This document shows, piece by piece, positions 52,557 to 62,700 of a stretch of 64,000 bases of DNA (positions within the stretch are counted from its first letter, which is position 1; every line of letters begins with the position of its first letter). The DNA comes from Bacteroidota bacterium. Lineage in GTDB: Bacteria; Bacteroidota; Bacteroidia; Chitinophagales; Chitinophagaceae. A program made the position numbers and the translations under genes. The notes under the pieces are model-generated. The model worked only from the letters and a program-made list of their open reading frames with translations. It was not told where the DNA came from and did not search any database. The stretch covers positions 1-64,000 of the forward strand of contig JAFDXD010000017.1 of the NCBI GenBank assembly GCA_018268135.1, given 5' to 3'.

Positions 52557-53753
52557 ATGCAATTTTCCCAGGTAATTGGTCAAAAAGATTTAAAATTACA
52601 TCTTACCCAAATGATTCAGCAAAACCGGCTGAGCCATGCTTTATTGCTTTTGGGAAAAGAAGGTACCGGCGCTTTAGCTTTAGCCCTGGCATTGGCACAA
52701 TATACCGTTTGCGAAAAAGTAAATGGAAAAAGCACTGCCATACCTGCCGGCCCATCTCTGTTTGACGAGCCGGAGCCACAGGCTGCAAGTGCTGAGCCAT
52801 TGGCAGATAGTTGTGGCAAGTGCCCTGCCTGCATTAAAGCCAGCCAACTGATACACCCCGACATACATTTTTGCTACCCCGTAATTACCAAAAAAAATAC
52901 CGACAAACCCATTAGTACAGATTTTATAAATGAATGGCGGCAGTTTATTTTAAAAAACCCTTATGCCAACAGTTACGACTGGCTGCAATTTATAGATGCA
53001 GAAAACAAACAAGGAAATATTACCAGCGAAGAAACCAGGGATATCATTCGAAAAATGAGCTTAAAAAGTTATGAAGCCGAATATAAAATCCTCATCATTT
53101 GGATGCCCGAGTTTTTAGGCAAGGAAGGAAACAAATTATTAAAATTAATAGAAGAGCCGCCGCCAAACACACTCTTTATACTGGCTGCCGAAAATGATGC
53201 CCTTATTTTACCCACCATATTATCCCGAACGCAGCTTATAAAAGTACCCCTGTTACAAAATATAGATATAGAAGCCGCTTTAGAACTAAGGGAAGGCATT
53301 TCCGTAGAAAAAGCTGCATCCATTGCAGCCTTTAGCGAAGGTAATTATCACGAAGCCCTTCAGCAATTGCTACATACCGAAGACGACTGGGAAGTTTTGC
53401 TAAGAGACTGGCTCAATAGCATTATAAAAACCGGCCCACAGGCACAGCTAAAATGGCTGGAAGAAATAAGCAAACTGGGCAGAGAAAAGCAAAAACAATT
53501 TATCAAATATTTTACCCACCTGCTACAGCAATCCATACGGCTAAAGGTAACAGGCAGCGCTGTGGCCAACCACGATTTTGCAGAGCGGCTCAACAAGCTT
53601 TGTAATATAGCACAGCAGCAGGCCATTATTACAGAGCTCGACCAGGCAGCCTATTATATTGAGCGAAATGCTAATGCAAAAATGCTATTTCATGCCCTCA
53701 CCATCAAGTTATACCATATTATTAGCAACAAATCAGTAATTTTGATGCAATGA
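52557..53753 (+). CDS. holB: DNA polymerase III delta-prime-like clamp-loader subunit
   Basis: 398 residues. QVIGQKDLKLHLTQMIQQNRLSHALLLLGKEGTGALALALALAQY is the AAA+ core with a degraded P-loop (GKEGTGALA lacks the Walker lysine), as expected of delta-prime, which does not hydrolyse ATP. A zinc module (CGKCPACIKASQLIHPD), FLGKEGNKLLKLIEEPPPNTLFILAAENDALILPTILSRTQLIKVP, and a C-terminal collar domain complete it. Works with DnaX (11396-13156). ricT follows 309 bp later, the same order as in Bacillus. Confidence 0.88.
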   Translation: MQFSQVIGQKDLKLHLTQMIQQNRLSHALLLLGKEGTGALALALALAQYTVCEKVNGKSTAIPAGPSLFDEPEPQAASAEPLADSCGKCPACIKASQLIHPDIHFCYPVITKKNTDKPISTDFINEWRQFILKNPYANSYDWLQFIDAENKQGNITSEETRDIIRKMSLKSYEAEYKILIIWMPEFLGKEGNKLLKLIEEPPPNTLFILAAENDALILPTILSRTQLIKVPLLQNIDIEAALELREGISVEKAASIAAFSEGNYHEALQQLLHTEDDWEVLLRDWLNSIIKTGPQAQLKWLEEISKLGREKQKQFIKYFTHLLQQSIRLKVTGSAVANHDFAERLNKLCNIAQQQAIITELDQAAYYIERNANAKMLFHALTIKLYHIISNKSVILMQ

Positions 53754-54062
53754 GGTTATTAGTGCAGCGATGTGAGGTGTAAATTTCATTATTAATATTT
53801 GGTAACGGGCATTTACAGCAAAACCAAACATCGTTGTGTCACTCACTTGTACGGCATCAAATGCTTCATCCTTTTTTTAGAAAAAGTGGAAGTGTCTTTT
53901 ATATATTTTAAAATTGGTTTATACAAAATGGACAGGATGCCCAAAGAACCAATGTACAAGAGTGCGACGCCAATGAAGCTGAATAATGTTTCTAAGGCCG
54001 GGTACACAACTATTATCCTCAGGTAAATTTTTTATTTTTTAAATTTTATAATTACACTCTAT
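53754..54062. other. 309-bp intergenic stretch between holB and ricT
   Basis: No gene accepted. A 75-codon plus-strand frame (53799-54026) has no family features. There is a TCACTCAC stretch near 53833, whose complement also occurs near 23985, possibly another weak repeat. No terminator or clear promoter box was seen. Confidence 0.5.
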
Positions 54063-55469
54063 ATGGGATGTGGAAGTTGTGGCACTACAAAAAGTGGTGC
54101 CCCGGGTGGATGCCAAAGCCATGGAAGCTGTGCCAGTGGCAGTTGCAATAGAATGAATGTACACGATTGGCTTGCCAATTTGCCCTTTAGTGATCCGGAA
54201 AGCAGTTGCAGAATTGTAGAGATAAGTTTCAACAATGGCAGCCGCAAAGATTATTTTAGAAATACAAGCTTGCATTATTTTGAAAAAGGCGAAATGGTAA
54301 CCGTAGAGGGTATCAATGGCTTTGATGTAGGCATGGTAAACCTAACGGGCGAGCTTGTACGCTTACAATTAAAGAAAAATAATATAGACGAAAAAAGCGC
54401 CGACCTTAAAAAAATACTTAGGCGGGCTACAGATGCCGACCTTGCCAAAATGAAGGAAAGCAAAAGCAGGGAGCCACAAGTGCTTATAAGAAGCCGTGCC
54501 ATGGCACGCAGCCTAAAGCTGGAGCTAAAGATGGCCGAAGTAGAAATACAGGCCGACGGCCGCAAAGCCACTTTTTTTTATATAGCAGACGACAGGGTAG
54601 ATTTTAGAGAATTGATAAAACAATATGCTTCTGAATTTAAAGTAAAGGTAGAAATGCGGCAGATTGGCGCCCGCCAGGAAGCCGGTAAAGTAGGCGGCAT
54701 TGGCAGTTGCGGAAGAGAGCTTTGCTGCAGTACCTGGCTTACTGATTTTAAAAGTGTAAATACCAATGCAGCCCGGTATCAAAATTTAAGCATCAACCAA
54801 ACAAAATTGAGCGGGCAATGCGGCAGGCTAAAATGCTGCCTTAATTATGAGCTGGATACTTATATGGATGCCCTTCAATTTTTTCCGACAGATGCCGATA
54901 TGCTTGAAACGGCCAAGGGGCGTGCTTTTTTGGTGAAAAAAGATATTTTTCGCAACCTAATGTGGTATAGTATGGCCGAAAGCAACAAACAATACCCATT
55001 GGCCATAGAAACAGTAAAAAAAATAAAGGCTCAAAATCGTGAGGGCATTAAACCCGAAGTGCTGGAAACAGCAGAAATAGTAACCGGCAAGCCTAAAGAA
55101 GTAGAGCCTGAATATGCCGATATAGTGGGGCAAATAAGCCTCAAAAGCCTGGAAAAAACTACCCGTAAACGCCGGGATAAAGAACGTAGCCAACAGCAAA
55201 ATCAGCAGGCCGGAAAAAATAATCAAAACCAACAGCAGGGCAAAAGGCCACAGGGAAGAAATAATAATACTCCCCAACAGCAGCGAAACAATAACCAGCA
55301 AAGGCAACAACAGCCCCGCACTCAGCAGCAGGGCCCAAGGCCACAGCATAATAATAACAACAGGCCACAGCAAGGGCAGGGCGGTGGAAGAAACCAACGG
55401 CAAAGGCCGCCGCAAAACCGTGGGCCACAGCAGCCTCCGGCTAATACCGGTGAAAATAAAGAAGGTTAA
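54063..55469 (+). CDS. ricT: PSP1 domain protein RicT (YaaT-like)
   Basis: 468 residues. The PSP1 core (residues 40-285) has DVGMVNLTGELV, LKLELKMAEVEIQADGRKATFFYIADDRVDFRELIKQYASEFKVKVEMRQIGARQEAG, GGIGSCGRELCCSTWL and GQCGRLKCCLNYE. RicT of Bacillus binds a [4Fe-4S] cluster and acts with RicA/RicF on RNA processing. This protein adds a Cys/Gly/Ser-rich start (C3, C6, C17, C23, C28) and a 110-residue Gln/Asn/Arg/Pro-rich disordered tail. The tail and the order after holB are noteworthy. RNA binding is likely from the tail but is inference. Confidence 0.9.
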   Translation: MGCGSCGTTKSGAPGGCQSHGSCASGSCNRMNVHDWLANLPFSDPESSCRIVEISFNNGSRKDYFRNTSLHYFEKGEMVTVEGINGFDVGMVNLTGELVRLQLKKNNIDEKSADLKKILRRATDADLAKMKESKSREPQVLIRSRAMARSLKLELKMAEVEIQADGRKATFFYIADDRVDFRELIKQYASEFKVKVEMRQIGARQEAGKVGGIGSCGRELCCSTWLTDFKSVNTNAARYQNLSINQTKLSGQCGRLKCCLNYELDTYMDALQFFPTDADMLETAKGRAFLVKKDIFRNLMWYSMAESNKQYPLAIETVKKIKAQNREGIKPEVLETAEIVTGKPKEVEPEYADIVGQISLKSLEKTTRKRRDKERSQQQNQQAGKNNQNQQQGKRPQGRNNNTPQQQRNNNQQRQQQPRTQQQGPRPQHNNNNRPQQGQGGGRNQRQRPPQNRGPQQPPANTGENKEG

Positions 55470-55493
55470 AGAAAATTATTTCAAAAAAGAACT

Positions 55494-55757
55494 ATGAAAT
55501 TTTTTGAAACTTTTACTGAAATAATTGGTTGGATACAAATAGTTGCAGGGGTATTTATTGCAGGAGTATTAACAGGAGGAGGTATCTATATTCTTCATCC
55601 AACAAATACCACTTTAGTAGTGGCAATTATAATAATTGCAGTTGCATTGGTGAGTGGGATATGCTGGGCTACCCGTATTTGGAAAAAGAATGGCACCATT
55701 AATTTTCTATCTCAAATTAGTGCCACGCCTGATGTTGATGAAAAACAAAATGTTTAA
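55494..55757 (+). CDS. Small two-span membrane protein, unknown function
   Basis: 87 residues. Two hydrophobic spans (TEIIGWIQIVAGVFIAGVLTGGGIYIL and TLVVAIIIIAVALVSGICWATRIW) with a short loop, then a 25-residue soluble tail ending DVDEKQNV. No family. It lies 24 bp after ricT and 13 bp before gldA, so it may share transcription with either. Confidence 0.6.
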   Translation: MKFFETFTEIIGWIQIVAGVFIAGVLTGGGIYILHPTNTTLVVAIIIIAVALVSGICWATRIWKKNGTINFLSQISATPDVDEKQNV

Positions 55758-55770
55758 ATAATTATTTACA

Positions 55771-56676
55771 ATGTCCATTTCAGTAACTAATCTTTCAAAA
55801 AATTATGGCATTCAAAAGGCAGTAAACAATATTTCATTTGCTGTAAACAAAGGAGAAATTGTTGGATTTCTTGGCCCCAATGGCGCCGGCAAATCTACTA
55901 CCATGAAAATGATAACCGGCTACCTGCCTGCTGATAATGGTACTATAGAAGTTTGCGGCATTCCTCTCATAGAAAATTGCACCGATACTAAAAAGCGAAT
56001 TGGTTACTTACCCGAAGCCAATCCTCTTTATCCTGATATGTATGTGAGAGAATACCTGCAATTTATAGTCAATGTACACCAAATTAAAGAGGTAAAAACT
56101 AATATAGAAAGGGTGATAGAAACAGTAGGCTTAAAGCCGGAGGCACACAAAAAAACCGGCCAGCTTAGCAAAGGATACAAACAACGGGTAGGCCTTGCTG
56201 CTGCACTGGTGCACAACCCCGAAGTACTGATATTAGATGAACCTACCAGCGGATTAGACCCTAACCAGATTGTAGAAATAAGAGAAGTAATCAAAAACTT
56301 AGGCCGGGAAAAAACCATATTGTTTTCATCTCATATTATGCAGGAGGTAGAAGCCATTTGCGACAGGGTTATCATCATCAACAAAGGAAATATAGTGGCA
56401 AATGATACCTTACAACATTTAAGGGCCAATAGTAGTACCCTTCAAACCATCACTGTAGAATTTAAAGAACCCCTTGCAACAGATGTATTAGAAAAATTAG
56501 AAAATGTAACCAGTGTAACACAGCTACAACCAACTGTTTTCAATATCAATTGCACCGATACAGGTGATGTAAAAAAACAAATATTGCAATTAAGCATCCA
56601 GCATAACCTCAATATTGTGTCACTTCAAACGGCTTCTCATTCTTTAGAAAGCGTTTTTAAAAATCTAACTCAATAG
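55771..56676 (+). CDS. gldA: ABC transporter ATP-binding protein GldA-like
   Basis: 301 residues. ATPase with Walker A GPNGAGKST, Q-loop in YLPEANPLYPDMYVREYL, signature LSKGYKQRVGLA, Walker B VLILDEPTSGLDPNQ and H-loop LFSSHIM. The opening ISVTNLSKNYGIQKAVNNISF and the extended C-terminal domain are like GldA of gliding bacteria, where it pairs with GldF and GldG permeases. Those are not in the window, so the assignment to gliding is by similarity. Cytoplasmic face of the inner membrane. Confidence 0.78.
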   Translation: MSISVTNLSKNYGIQKAVNNISFAVNKGEIVGFLGPNGAGKSTTMKMITGYLPADNGTIEVCGIPLIENCTDTKKRIGYLPEANPLYPDMYVREYLQFIVNVHQIKEVKTNIERVIETVGLKPEAHKKTGQLSKGYKQRVGLAAALVHNPEVLILDEPTSGLDPNQIVEIREVIKNLGREKTILFSSHIMQEVEAICDRVIIINKGNIVANDTLQHLRANSSTLQTITVEFKEPLATDVLEKLENVTSVTQLQPTVFNINCTDTGDVKKQILQLSIQHNLNIVSLQTASHSLESVFKNLTQ

Positions 56677-56716
56677 CCCTTTAAGATATTTATACTGGCA
56701 ATTATTTCTTATATTT

Positions 56717-56724
56717 TATATTTG
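56717..56724 (+). promoter_or_regulatory. -7 box TATATTTG of eno
   Basis: Exact TAnnTTTG, 54 bases before the eno ATG. Confidence 0.6.
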
Positions 56725-56757
56725 CAAAAAAATTAACCTAATCATAAAATTTATTAA

Positions 56758-58071
<1,314 letters not shown>

Positions 58072-58089
58072 CCTTACTTCTATTTCCAA

Positions 58090-58133
58090 AAAAAGTTGCA
58101 TGTATCATCACCGTTATTCATGCAACTTTTTTG
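58090..58133 (+). terminator. eno terminator
   Basis: Arms AAAAAGTTGCATG (58090-58102) and CATGCAACTTTTT (58119-58131), 13 perfect pairs with 16-base loop, T run after. Confidence 0.92.
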
Positions 58134-58276
58134 TTTTTATAGAATGTAAAGCTTGTATAAATAGATAGAAACTTATTATGCAATGGCTTTTGAAATGGTT
58201 ATTTGTAAAAAAAAATATTTGTACTTACACATTAAATTGTATTTTTAATACCAAATAAAAATTTGTCAACCATTTA

Positions 58277-58573
58277 ATGAAAAAGTTTTCGCCCATTTTA
58301 AATATTTTTAAAAACAAATATTTTATAGCAGGAGCATTTTTTATTGTATGGATGTTGTTTTTTGACCCCAAAGACTGGGGATTAATTTCTGCCAGGATAA
58401 ATAAACTGGATGAACTTGAAAAAAGCGAAAAACAATTGACAAAGCAAATAACCGATACCAAAAAAGAGCTTACCCTTTTGAAGACAAGTGCCCAAACCAT
58501 TGAAAAGTATGCCAGGGAAAAATATTATATGAAAAAGGACAATGAAGACCTTTTCATAGTAAAAACCCCATAA
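58277..58573 (+). CDS. FtsB/DivIC-like septum formation initiator
   Basis: 98 residues. One membrane span (YFIAGAFFIVWMLFF), then a coiled coil (ISARINKLDELEKSEKQLTKQITDTKKELTLLKT) and the small terminal motif EKYAREKYYMKKDNEDLFIV, the signature of this division-protein family (A-R-E-K/Y followed by E-D-L). Bridges FtsL and FtsQ at the septum. In many bacteria it follows eno, as here (206 bp away, with eno terminator between). Confidence 0.87.
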   Translation: MKKFSPILNIFKNKYFIAGAFFIVWMLFFDPKDWGLISARINKLDELEKSEKQLTKQITDTKKELTLLKTSAQTIEKYAREKYYMKKDNEDLFIVKTP

Positions 58574-58671
58574 AATCACAAAAAATTACTCTTTTTATAC
58601 AATAATAAAAGGTAAGGCATCGTTATTGTGGTGGATAGATTGATTATTTTTTAAAAGGCACAAACTCATTT

Positions 58672-58914
58672 ATGCACAATTTTACTCAGGAAGATTTGCT
58701 ACTATTTTTGTACAAAGAGGCTTCCCCACAAAAGACAGCAAGCATACAAAATGCTTTGGTATCAGATTGGAATTTAAGGGAAGAAATGGAGGTACTGGCC
58801 TCTTCCATCAAACAGTTAAACAGCGGAAAATTATATTCACCCCGCCAAAAAAGTATTGATGCTATATTAGAATATGCCGAAAAAGCAACTCCTGCCCTAT
58901 CAGTTCAACATTAA
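58672..58914 (+). CDS. Small hypothetical protein, anti-sigma-like
   Basis: 80 residues. MHNFTQEDLLLFLYKEASPQKTASIQNALVSDWNLREEMEVLASSIKQL resembles the short N-terminal helical part of Bacteroidota anti-sigma factors (Y-x-E followed by a loop and W-x-L-R-E) but has no zinc-binding cysteines and no membrane span. No sigma gene nearby. Function unknown. Ends before a terminator at 58938. Confidence 0.6.
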   Translation: MHNFTQEDLLLFLYKEASPQKTASIQNALVSDWNLREEMEVLASSIKQLNSGKLYSPRQKSIDAILEYAEKATPALSVQH

Positions 58915-58937
58915 TATTAAATTTTATAAATAATTTC

Positions 58938-58969
58938 ACCCGGCAATTATCATATTACCGGGTTTTTTT
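58938..58969 (+). terminator. Terminator abutting the nth start codon
   Basis: ACCCGG (58938-58943) pairs with CCGGGT (58958-58963), loop of 14 bases, seven Ts (58963-58969). The T run is directly followed by the ATG of nth at 58970. Confidence 0.75.
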
Positions 58970-59614
58970 ATGACTAAAAAAGAGCGTTACCAATTTGTAA
59001 TCCAGTATTTTTTACAGCATTCGCCCAATGCCGAAACAGAGTTGATGTATCAATCGCCTTACGAGCTATTGGTAGCAGTAATATTGTCTGCCCAATGTAC
59101 AGATAAGCGAGTAAATATCACCACCCCGGCCATTTTTGCCCGGTATCCCAATGCTGAAGCATTGAGCAAAGCAAGCTTTGAGGAGCTTTTTCCGTTGATA
59201 AAAAGCATATCATACCCCAATAACAAAACAAAGCACCTGATAGGGATGGCTAAAATGCTGGTAGAAAAATACAATGGTAAAGTACCCATGCAGGTAAATG
59301 AACTTACCCAACTACCGGGTGTAGGGCGCAAAACTGCTAATGTAATTACCTCGGTAATAGATGAGCAGCCTAATATGGCGGTAGATACCCATGTATTTAG
59401 AGTAAGTGCAAGAATTGGCCTTACTACCAATGCCAAAACCCCCAAAGCAGCCGAAACTCAATTGATACAATATTTGCCCAAAGAATATGTACACAGGGCA
59501 CATCACTGGTTAATATTACATGGGCGCTATACCTGTATTGCCCGGTCGCCCAAATGCCAGGTTTGTGGGCTGTCGCCAGCTTGCAAATTTTTCAACAAAT
59601 TGAAATCTTCTTAA
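58970..59614 (+). CDS. nth: Endonuclease III
   Basis: 214 residues. Base-excision glycosylase/AP lyase for oxidised pyrimidines. Helix-hairpin-helix LPGVGRKTANVI with the catalytic lysine (in GRKTAN), VDTHVFRVSARIGL with catalytic aspartate, and the 4Fe-4S loop C-x6-C-x2-C-x5-C (CIARSPKCQVCGLSPAC). The start MTKKERYQFVIQYF is right for the family, though the ATG is fused to the T run of a terminator. Confidence 0.96.
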   Translation: MTKKERYQFVIQYFLQHSPNAETELMYQSPYELLVAVILSAQCTDKRVNITTPAIFARYPNAEALSKASFEELFPLIKSISYPNNKTKHLIGMAKMLVEKYNGKVPMQVNELTQLPGVGRKTANVITSVIDEQPNMAVDTHVFRVSARIGLTTNAKTPKAAETQLIQYLPKEYVHRAHHWLILHGRYTCIARSPKCQVCGLSPACKFFNKLKSS

Positions 59615-59688
59615 ATAAAACCGGAGAATATTCGTTTATTTTGTACATTAGTCAAAACAAGGATTTAATAAGGCTCACAAATTATTTT

Positions 59689-60621
59689 ATGCTGAAAAGA
59701 ACCACCTTGGTATTGTTTGTGATAACAATGCTAACCGTAAGCTCGTACAAAGCCACTGCCCAGTATTATTTTTATAATCAGGATTATTATGATAACCCCA
59801 TTGTATTTGAAATAGGCGGCTCTATTGGCGCTATGAATTGCCTGACAGATTTGGGGGGCAAAAAAGGTATTGGAAAAAGATTTATTAAAGATTTGAACAT
59901 TGGCAAAACACACCTTGCCGGAAGTATCTTTTTTAATGCAATGTTTAAAAATGCCATTGGGCTTAGGGTAGAAGGAACTTTTGGTAATGTATCTGCTAAT
60001 GATAATGTATTAGCAGGCATTACGGATATTGCAAAGGAGCGGTATAACCGAAATCTGAATTTTAGGAGTACCATTAAAGAGGCGTCTTTATTAGCTGAGC
60101 TACATCCATTATATATGTTTATTGACTGGACGGCAAGAGACGACGACCCTCCAAAACTTTCCCCTTATTTATTAGGAGGCATAGGATATTTTTCATTTAA
60201 CCCACAAACACAGTTGGGTAACCGCTGGGTAGATTTGCAACCTTTAAGTACCGAAGGAGAAGGTTTTACAGAATATCCAGATAGAAAAGTATATAAACTT
60301 CAGCAGATAAATTTTCCTGTTGGTATTGGTGCCAAGTATGAGTTATCACCATTAATAAATCTTAGGGCAGAGTTTTTATATAGAATATTAACTACCGACT
60401 ACTTAGATGATGTAAGTAAAACTTATATTGACCCTGCATTGTTTTCACATTACTTTACCGGAACCAAACTAGCCGATGCACTTGCTTTAAATAACAGGCA
60501 ATTGGTACAGCACACTGCACCCAACGGAGGTGGTAAAAGGGGCAGTCCAAATCAAAATGATGCTTATTTTAGTTTCAATCTAAAAGTTTCGCTAGTATTA
60601 GGCAGAGAAAAAATCAGGTAA
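59689..60621 (+). CDS. DUF6089-like outer-membrane protein
   Basis: 310 residues from the ATG at 59689 (MLKRTTLVLFVITMLTVSSYKATAQ, signal peptide); an upstream frame overlapping nth is ignored. The start of the mature part, FEIGGSIGAMNCLTDLGGKKGIGKRFIKDLNIGKTHLAGSIF, matches a group of Bacteroidota barrel proteins. Alternating strands and the closing YFSFNLKVSLVLGREKIR support a barrel. Function unknown. Terminator follows. Confidence 0.7.
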   Translation: MLKRTTLVLFVITMLTVSSYKATAQYYFYNQDYYDNPIVFEIGGSIGAMNCLTDLGGKKGIGKRFIKDLNIGKTHLAGSIFFNAMFKNAIGLRVEGTFGNVSANDNVLAGITDIAKERYNRNLNFRSTIKEASLLAELHPLYMFIDWTARDDDPPKLSPYLLGGIGYFSFNPQTQLGNRWVDLQPLSTEGEGFTEYPDRKVYKLQQINFPVGIGAKYELSPLINLRAEFLYRILTTDYLDDVSKTYIDPALFSHYFTGTKLADALALNNRQLVQHTAPNGGGKRGSPNQNDAYFSFNLKVSLVLGREKIR

Positions 60622-60637
60622 TTATACCATAAATAAA

Positions 60638-60670
60638 AAAAACTCCGATAAAAAGTATCGGAGTTTTTTT
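60638..60670. terminator. Bidirectional terminator (DUF6089-like gene and korA)
   Basis: AAAAACTCCGATA (60638-60650) pairs with TATCGGAGTTTTT (60656-60668) around AAAAG, with A run on the left and T run on the right. It also lies 65 bp past the korA stop. Confidence 0.9.
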
Positions 60671-60734
60671 ATTCATAATTTTCTGAATGATAAATGGGTT
60701 AAATAACATTTAGCAATTTATCATTTACAAAAAA

Positions 60735-62579
60735 TTAAAGCATGCTTTTAATTTGATCTATTAATTCATGTTTTGTAAATGGTATTCCCATTATTTTATT
60801 ATATCCTTTTGCATCTACCCCATACACATCTCTTATTATTTTTACCAATTGCCCATTGTTGAGTTCGGGAATTAATATTTTTTCAAAGTTGGCAATAATA
60901 TCTCCAAGGTTGGCCGGAAATGGCCTTACATAACGGAGATGAGCATGCGAAACCGAAACGCCCTGATGTTGCAGCTCCTGGCAGGCGCTTTTGATGGCGC
61001 CATAAGTACTGCCCCATCCAATTACAAGTATTTTTCCTATTTCTTTTCCACTATCCAAAGTTTGGTTTGGAATATCATTTGCTACTTTTTGCACTTTTTC
61101 TTCCCTTATCTTCACCATTAGCTGGTGATTTTCGGGGTCGTAGCTGATATTGCCGGTAATATTTTGTTTTTCAAGCCCACCAATGCGATGTTCTAAACCT
61201 GGTGTACCTGGTTTTACCCAAGGCCTCACCAAATTGTCGTCTCTCAAATAAGGTTGAAATTTTTCTTCCCCTTCAGCAAGATTGGTTTTAAATTTTACTT
61301 CAATGGGTTTTAAATCATCCGCTGCCGGAAACTTCCAGGGCTCAGCGCCATTGGCAATATAGCCATCACTTAAAAAGATAACAGGAGTCATGTGTTGCAG
61401 GGAAATTCTGGCTGCTTCATATACCGCCGAAAAGCAATCGCTGGGAGTACTGGCAGCTACAATGGGCATGGGGCATTCGCCATTGCGCCCATAATAGGCT
61501 TGAAGTAAATCACTCTGCTCCGTTTTAGTAGGCAGGCCCGTACTTGGCCCACCACGTTGTACATCTACAATTAATAATGGAATTTCAAGCATTACCGCAA
61601 GGCCCATTGCTTCAGACTTTAAAGCCATACCCGGGCCACTGGTAGTAGTAAAGCCAAAAGCGCCACCATAGCTGGCCCCAATGGCTGATGCAATGGCTGC
61701 TATTTCATCTTCGGCCTGAAAGGTTTTTATGCCGAAAGATTTATGCCGGCTTAGCTCATGCAAAATATCTGATGCCGGTGTAATGGGATACGAGCCTAAA
61801 AACAAAGGCAATCCACTTTTTTGCCCAACAGCAATTAAGCCATAAGCCAATGCCTGGTTGCCCATTATGGAGCGGTAAGTACCCGGCTCCATCTTTGCTT
61901 TTTCTACAGAATATCGGTTGGTAAATGTTTCTGTAGTATCCCCAAAATTATATCCCGATTTTAGTGCCTTAATATTACTCTCTAATATCTCTGGTTTTTT
62001 TCCAAATTTTTCTGTAATAAATTGTATGGTATTGTCCATATCCCGGTTATACATCCAATACAAAAAGCCAAGTACAAACATATTTTTTGCCCTGTCTTTT
62101 TCCTTTGTACCCATGGTAATATCTTTCAAAGCTTCACGGGTCATCTTGGTCACATCCATTTTAATAACCTCATATCCCTCCAGGCTATTATCTTCCAAAG
62201 GGTTTACCCCTTCAGGATAATTGGCGAGACGCAGATTTTTAGAATCAAAGCCATCTGTATTTGCTATAATTTTTCCACCTCTTTTAAGCGCTTTTAAGTT
62301 TACTTTTAGTGCTGCTGCATTCATTGCTACCAATACATCACAAGCATCTCCGGGAGTAAAAATTCTATCGCTGCTAAAACGAAGTTGAAACCCGCTCACA
62401 CCCGGAAGCGTACCTATTGGAGCCCTTATCTCTGCCGGAAAATCAGGAAAAGTGGCTAAATCAATCCCAAGCATAGCAGTGTTATTGGTAAATTGGCTTC
62501 CCGTAAGCTGCATCCCGTCTCCACTATCTCCAGCAAATTTTATTACTACATCATTTATAATTTCCTGTTTGTTTGCCAT
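60735..62579 (-). CDS. korA: 2-oxoacid:acceptor oxidoreductase subunit alpha (KorA-like, gamma-alpha fusion)
   Basis: 614 residues. The first 200 are the gamma domain (FAGDSGDGMQLTGSQF, PDFPAEIRAPIGTLPGVSGFQLRF), the rest alpha: NQALAYGLIAVGQKSGLPLFLGSYPITPASDILHEL, EDEIAAIASAIGASYGGAFGFTTTSGPGMALKSEAMGLAVMLEIPLLIVDVQRGGPSTGLPTKTEQSDL. It makes succinyl-CoA (or a related acyl-CoA) and reduced ferredoxin with a beta subunit that carries ThDP and the FeS cluster. The beta gene, usually directly downstream, is absent: a terminator and an opposed gene follow. TAACTTTG upstream is its -7 box. Confidence 0.93.
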   Translation of the reverse strand: MANKQEIINDVVIKFAGDSGDGMQLTGSQFTNNTAMLGIDLATFPDFPAEIRAPIGTLPGVSGFQLRFSSDRIFTPGDACDVLVAMNAAALKVNLKALKRGGKIIANTDGFDSKNLRLANYPEGVNPLEDNSLEGYEVIKMDVTKMTREALKDITMGTKEKDRAKNMFVLGFLYWMYNRDMDNTIQFITEKFGKKPEILESNIKALKSGYNFGDTTETFTNRYSVEKAKMEPGTYRSIMGNQALAYGLIAVGQKSGLPLFLGSYPITPASDILHELSRHKSFGIKTFQAEDEIAAIASAIGASYGGAFGFTTTSGPGMALKSEAMGLAVMLEIPLLIVDVQRGGPSTGLPTKTEQSDLLQAYYGRNGECPMPIVAASTPSDCFSAVYEAARISLQHMTPVIFLSDGYIANGAEPWKFPAADDLKPIEVKFKTNLAEGEEKFQPYLRDDNLVRPWVKPGTPGLEHRIGGLEKQNITGNISYDPENHQLMVKIREEKVQKVANDIPNQTLDSGKEIGKILVIGWGSTYGAIKSACQELQHQGVSVSHAHLRYVRPFPANLGDIIANFEKILIPELNNGQLVKIIRDVYGVDAKGYNKIMGIPFTKHELIDQIKSML

Positions 62580-62604
62580 TGTAAATAAATTAATATGTTT
62601 CCTA

Positions 62605-62612
62605 CAAAGTTA
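62605..62612 (-). promoter_or_regulatory. -7 box TAACTTTG of korA
   Basis: Exact TAnnTTTG on the minus strand, 25 bases before the ATG at 62579. Confidence 0.55.
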
Positions 62613-62642
62613 ATAAGTAACGCAACAAAAATTAAGAGAGAT

Positions 62643-62686
62643 TTTTTTGACAATAAAATGTGGCTCGTTCCAGTTTTTTGACAATA
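62643..62686. repeat. Direct repeat TTTTTTGACAATA in the divergent korA/arginase-fold region
   Basis: Two exact 13-base copies (62643-62655 and 62674-62686), start to start 31 bases, about three helix turns. Both lie upstream of the plus-strand -7 box at 62693 and could bind a regulator or provide -33 elements. Confidence 0.45.
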
Positions 62687-62692
62687 TTAAAT

Positions 62693-62700
62693 TAGGTTTG
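62693..62700 (+). promoter_or_regulatory. -7 box TAGGTTTG of the arginase-fold gene
   Basis: Exact TAnnTTTG, 14 bases before the ATG at 62715. Confidence 0.55.

Noticed and set aside
23922..53822. Shared 13-mer CATTTACAGCAAA at 23922-23934 and 53810-53822
   Set aside because: A single exact word of this length is expected by chance in 64 kb of AT-rich DNA, and the flanks do not align in the same orientation.
53799..54026. 75-codon plus-strand frame between holB and ricT
   Set aside because: No promoter, no domain, low-complexity composition; may be repeat-derived.
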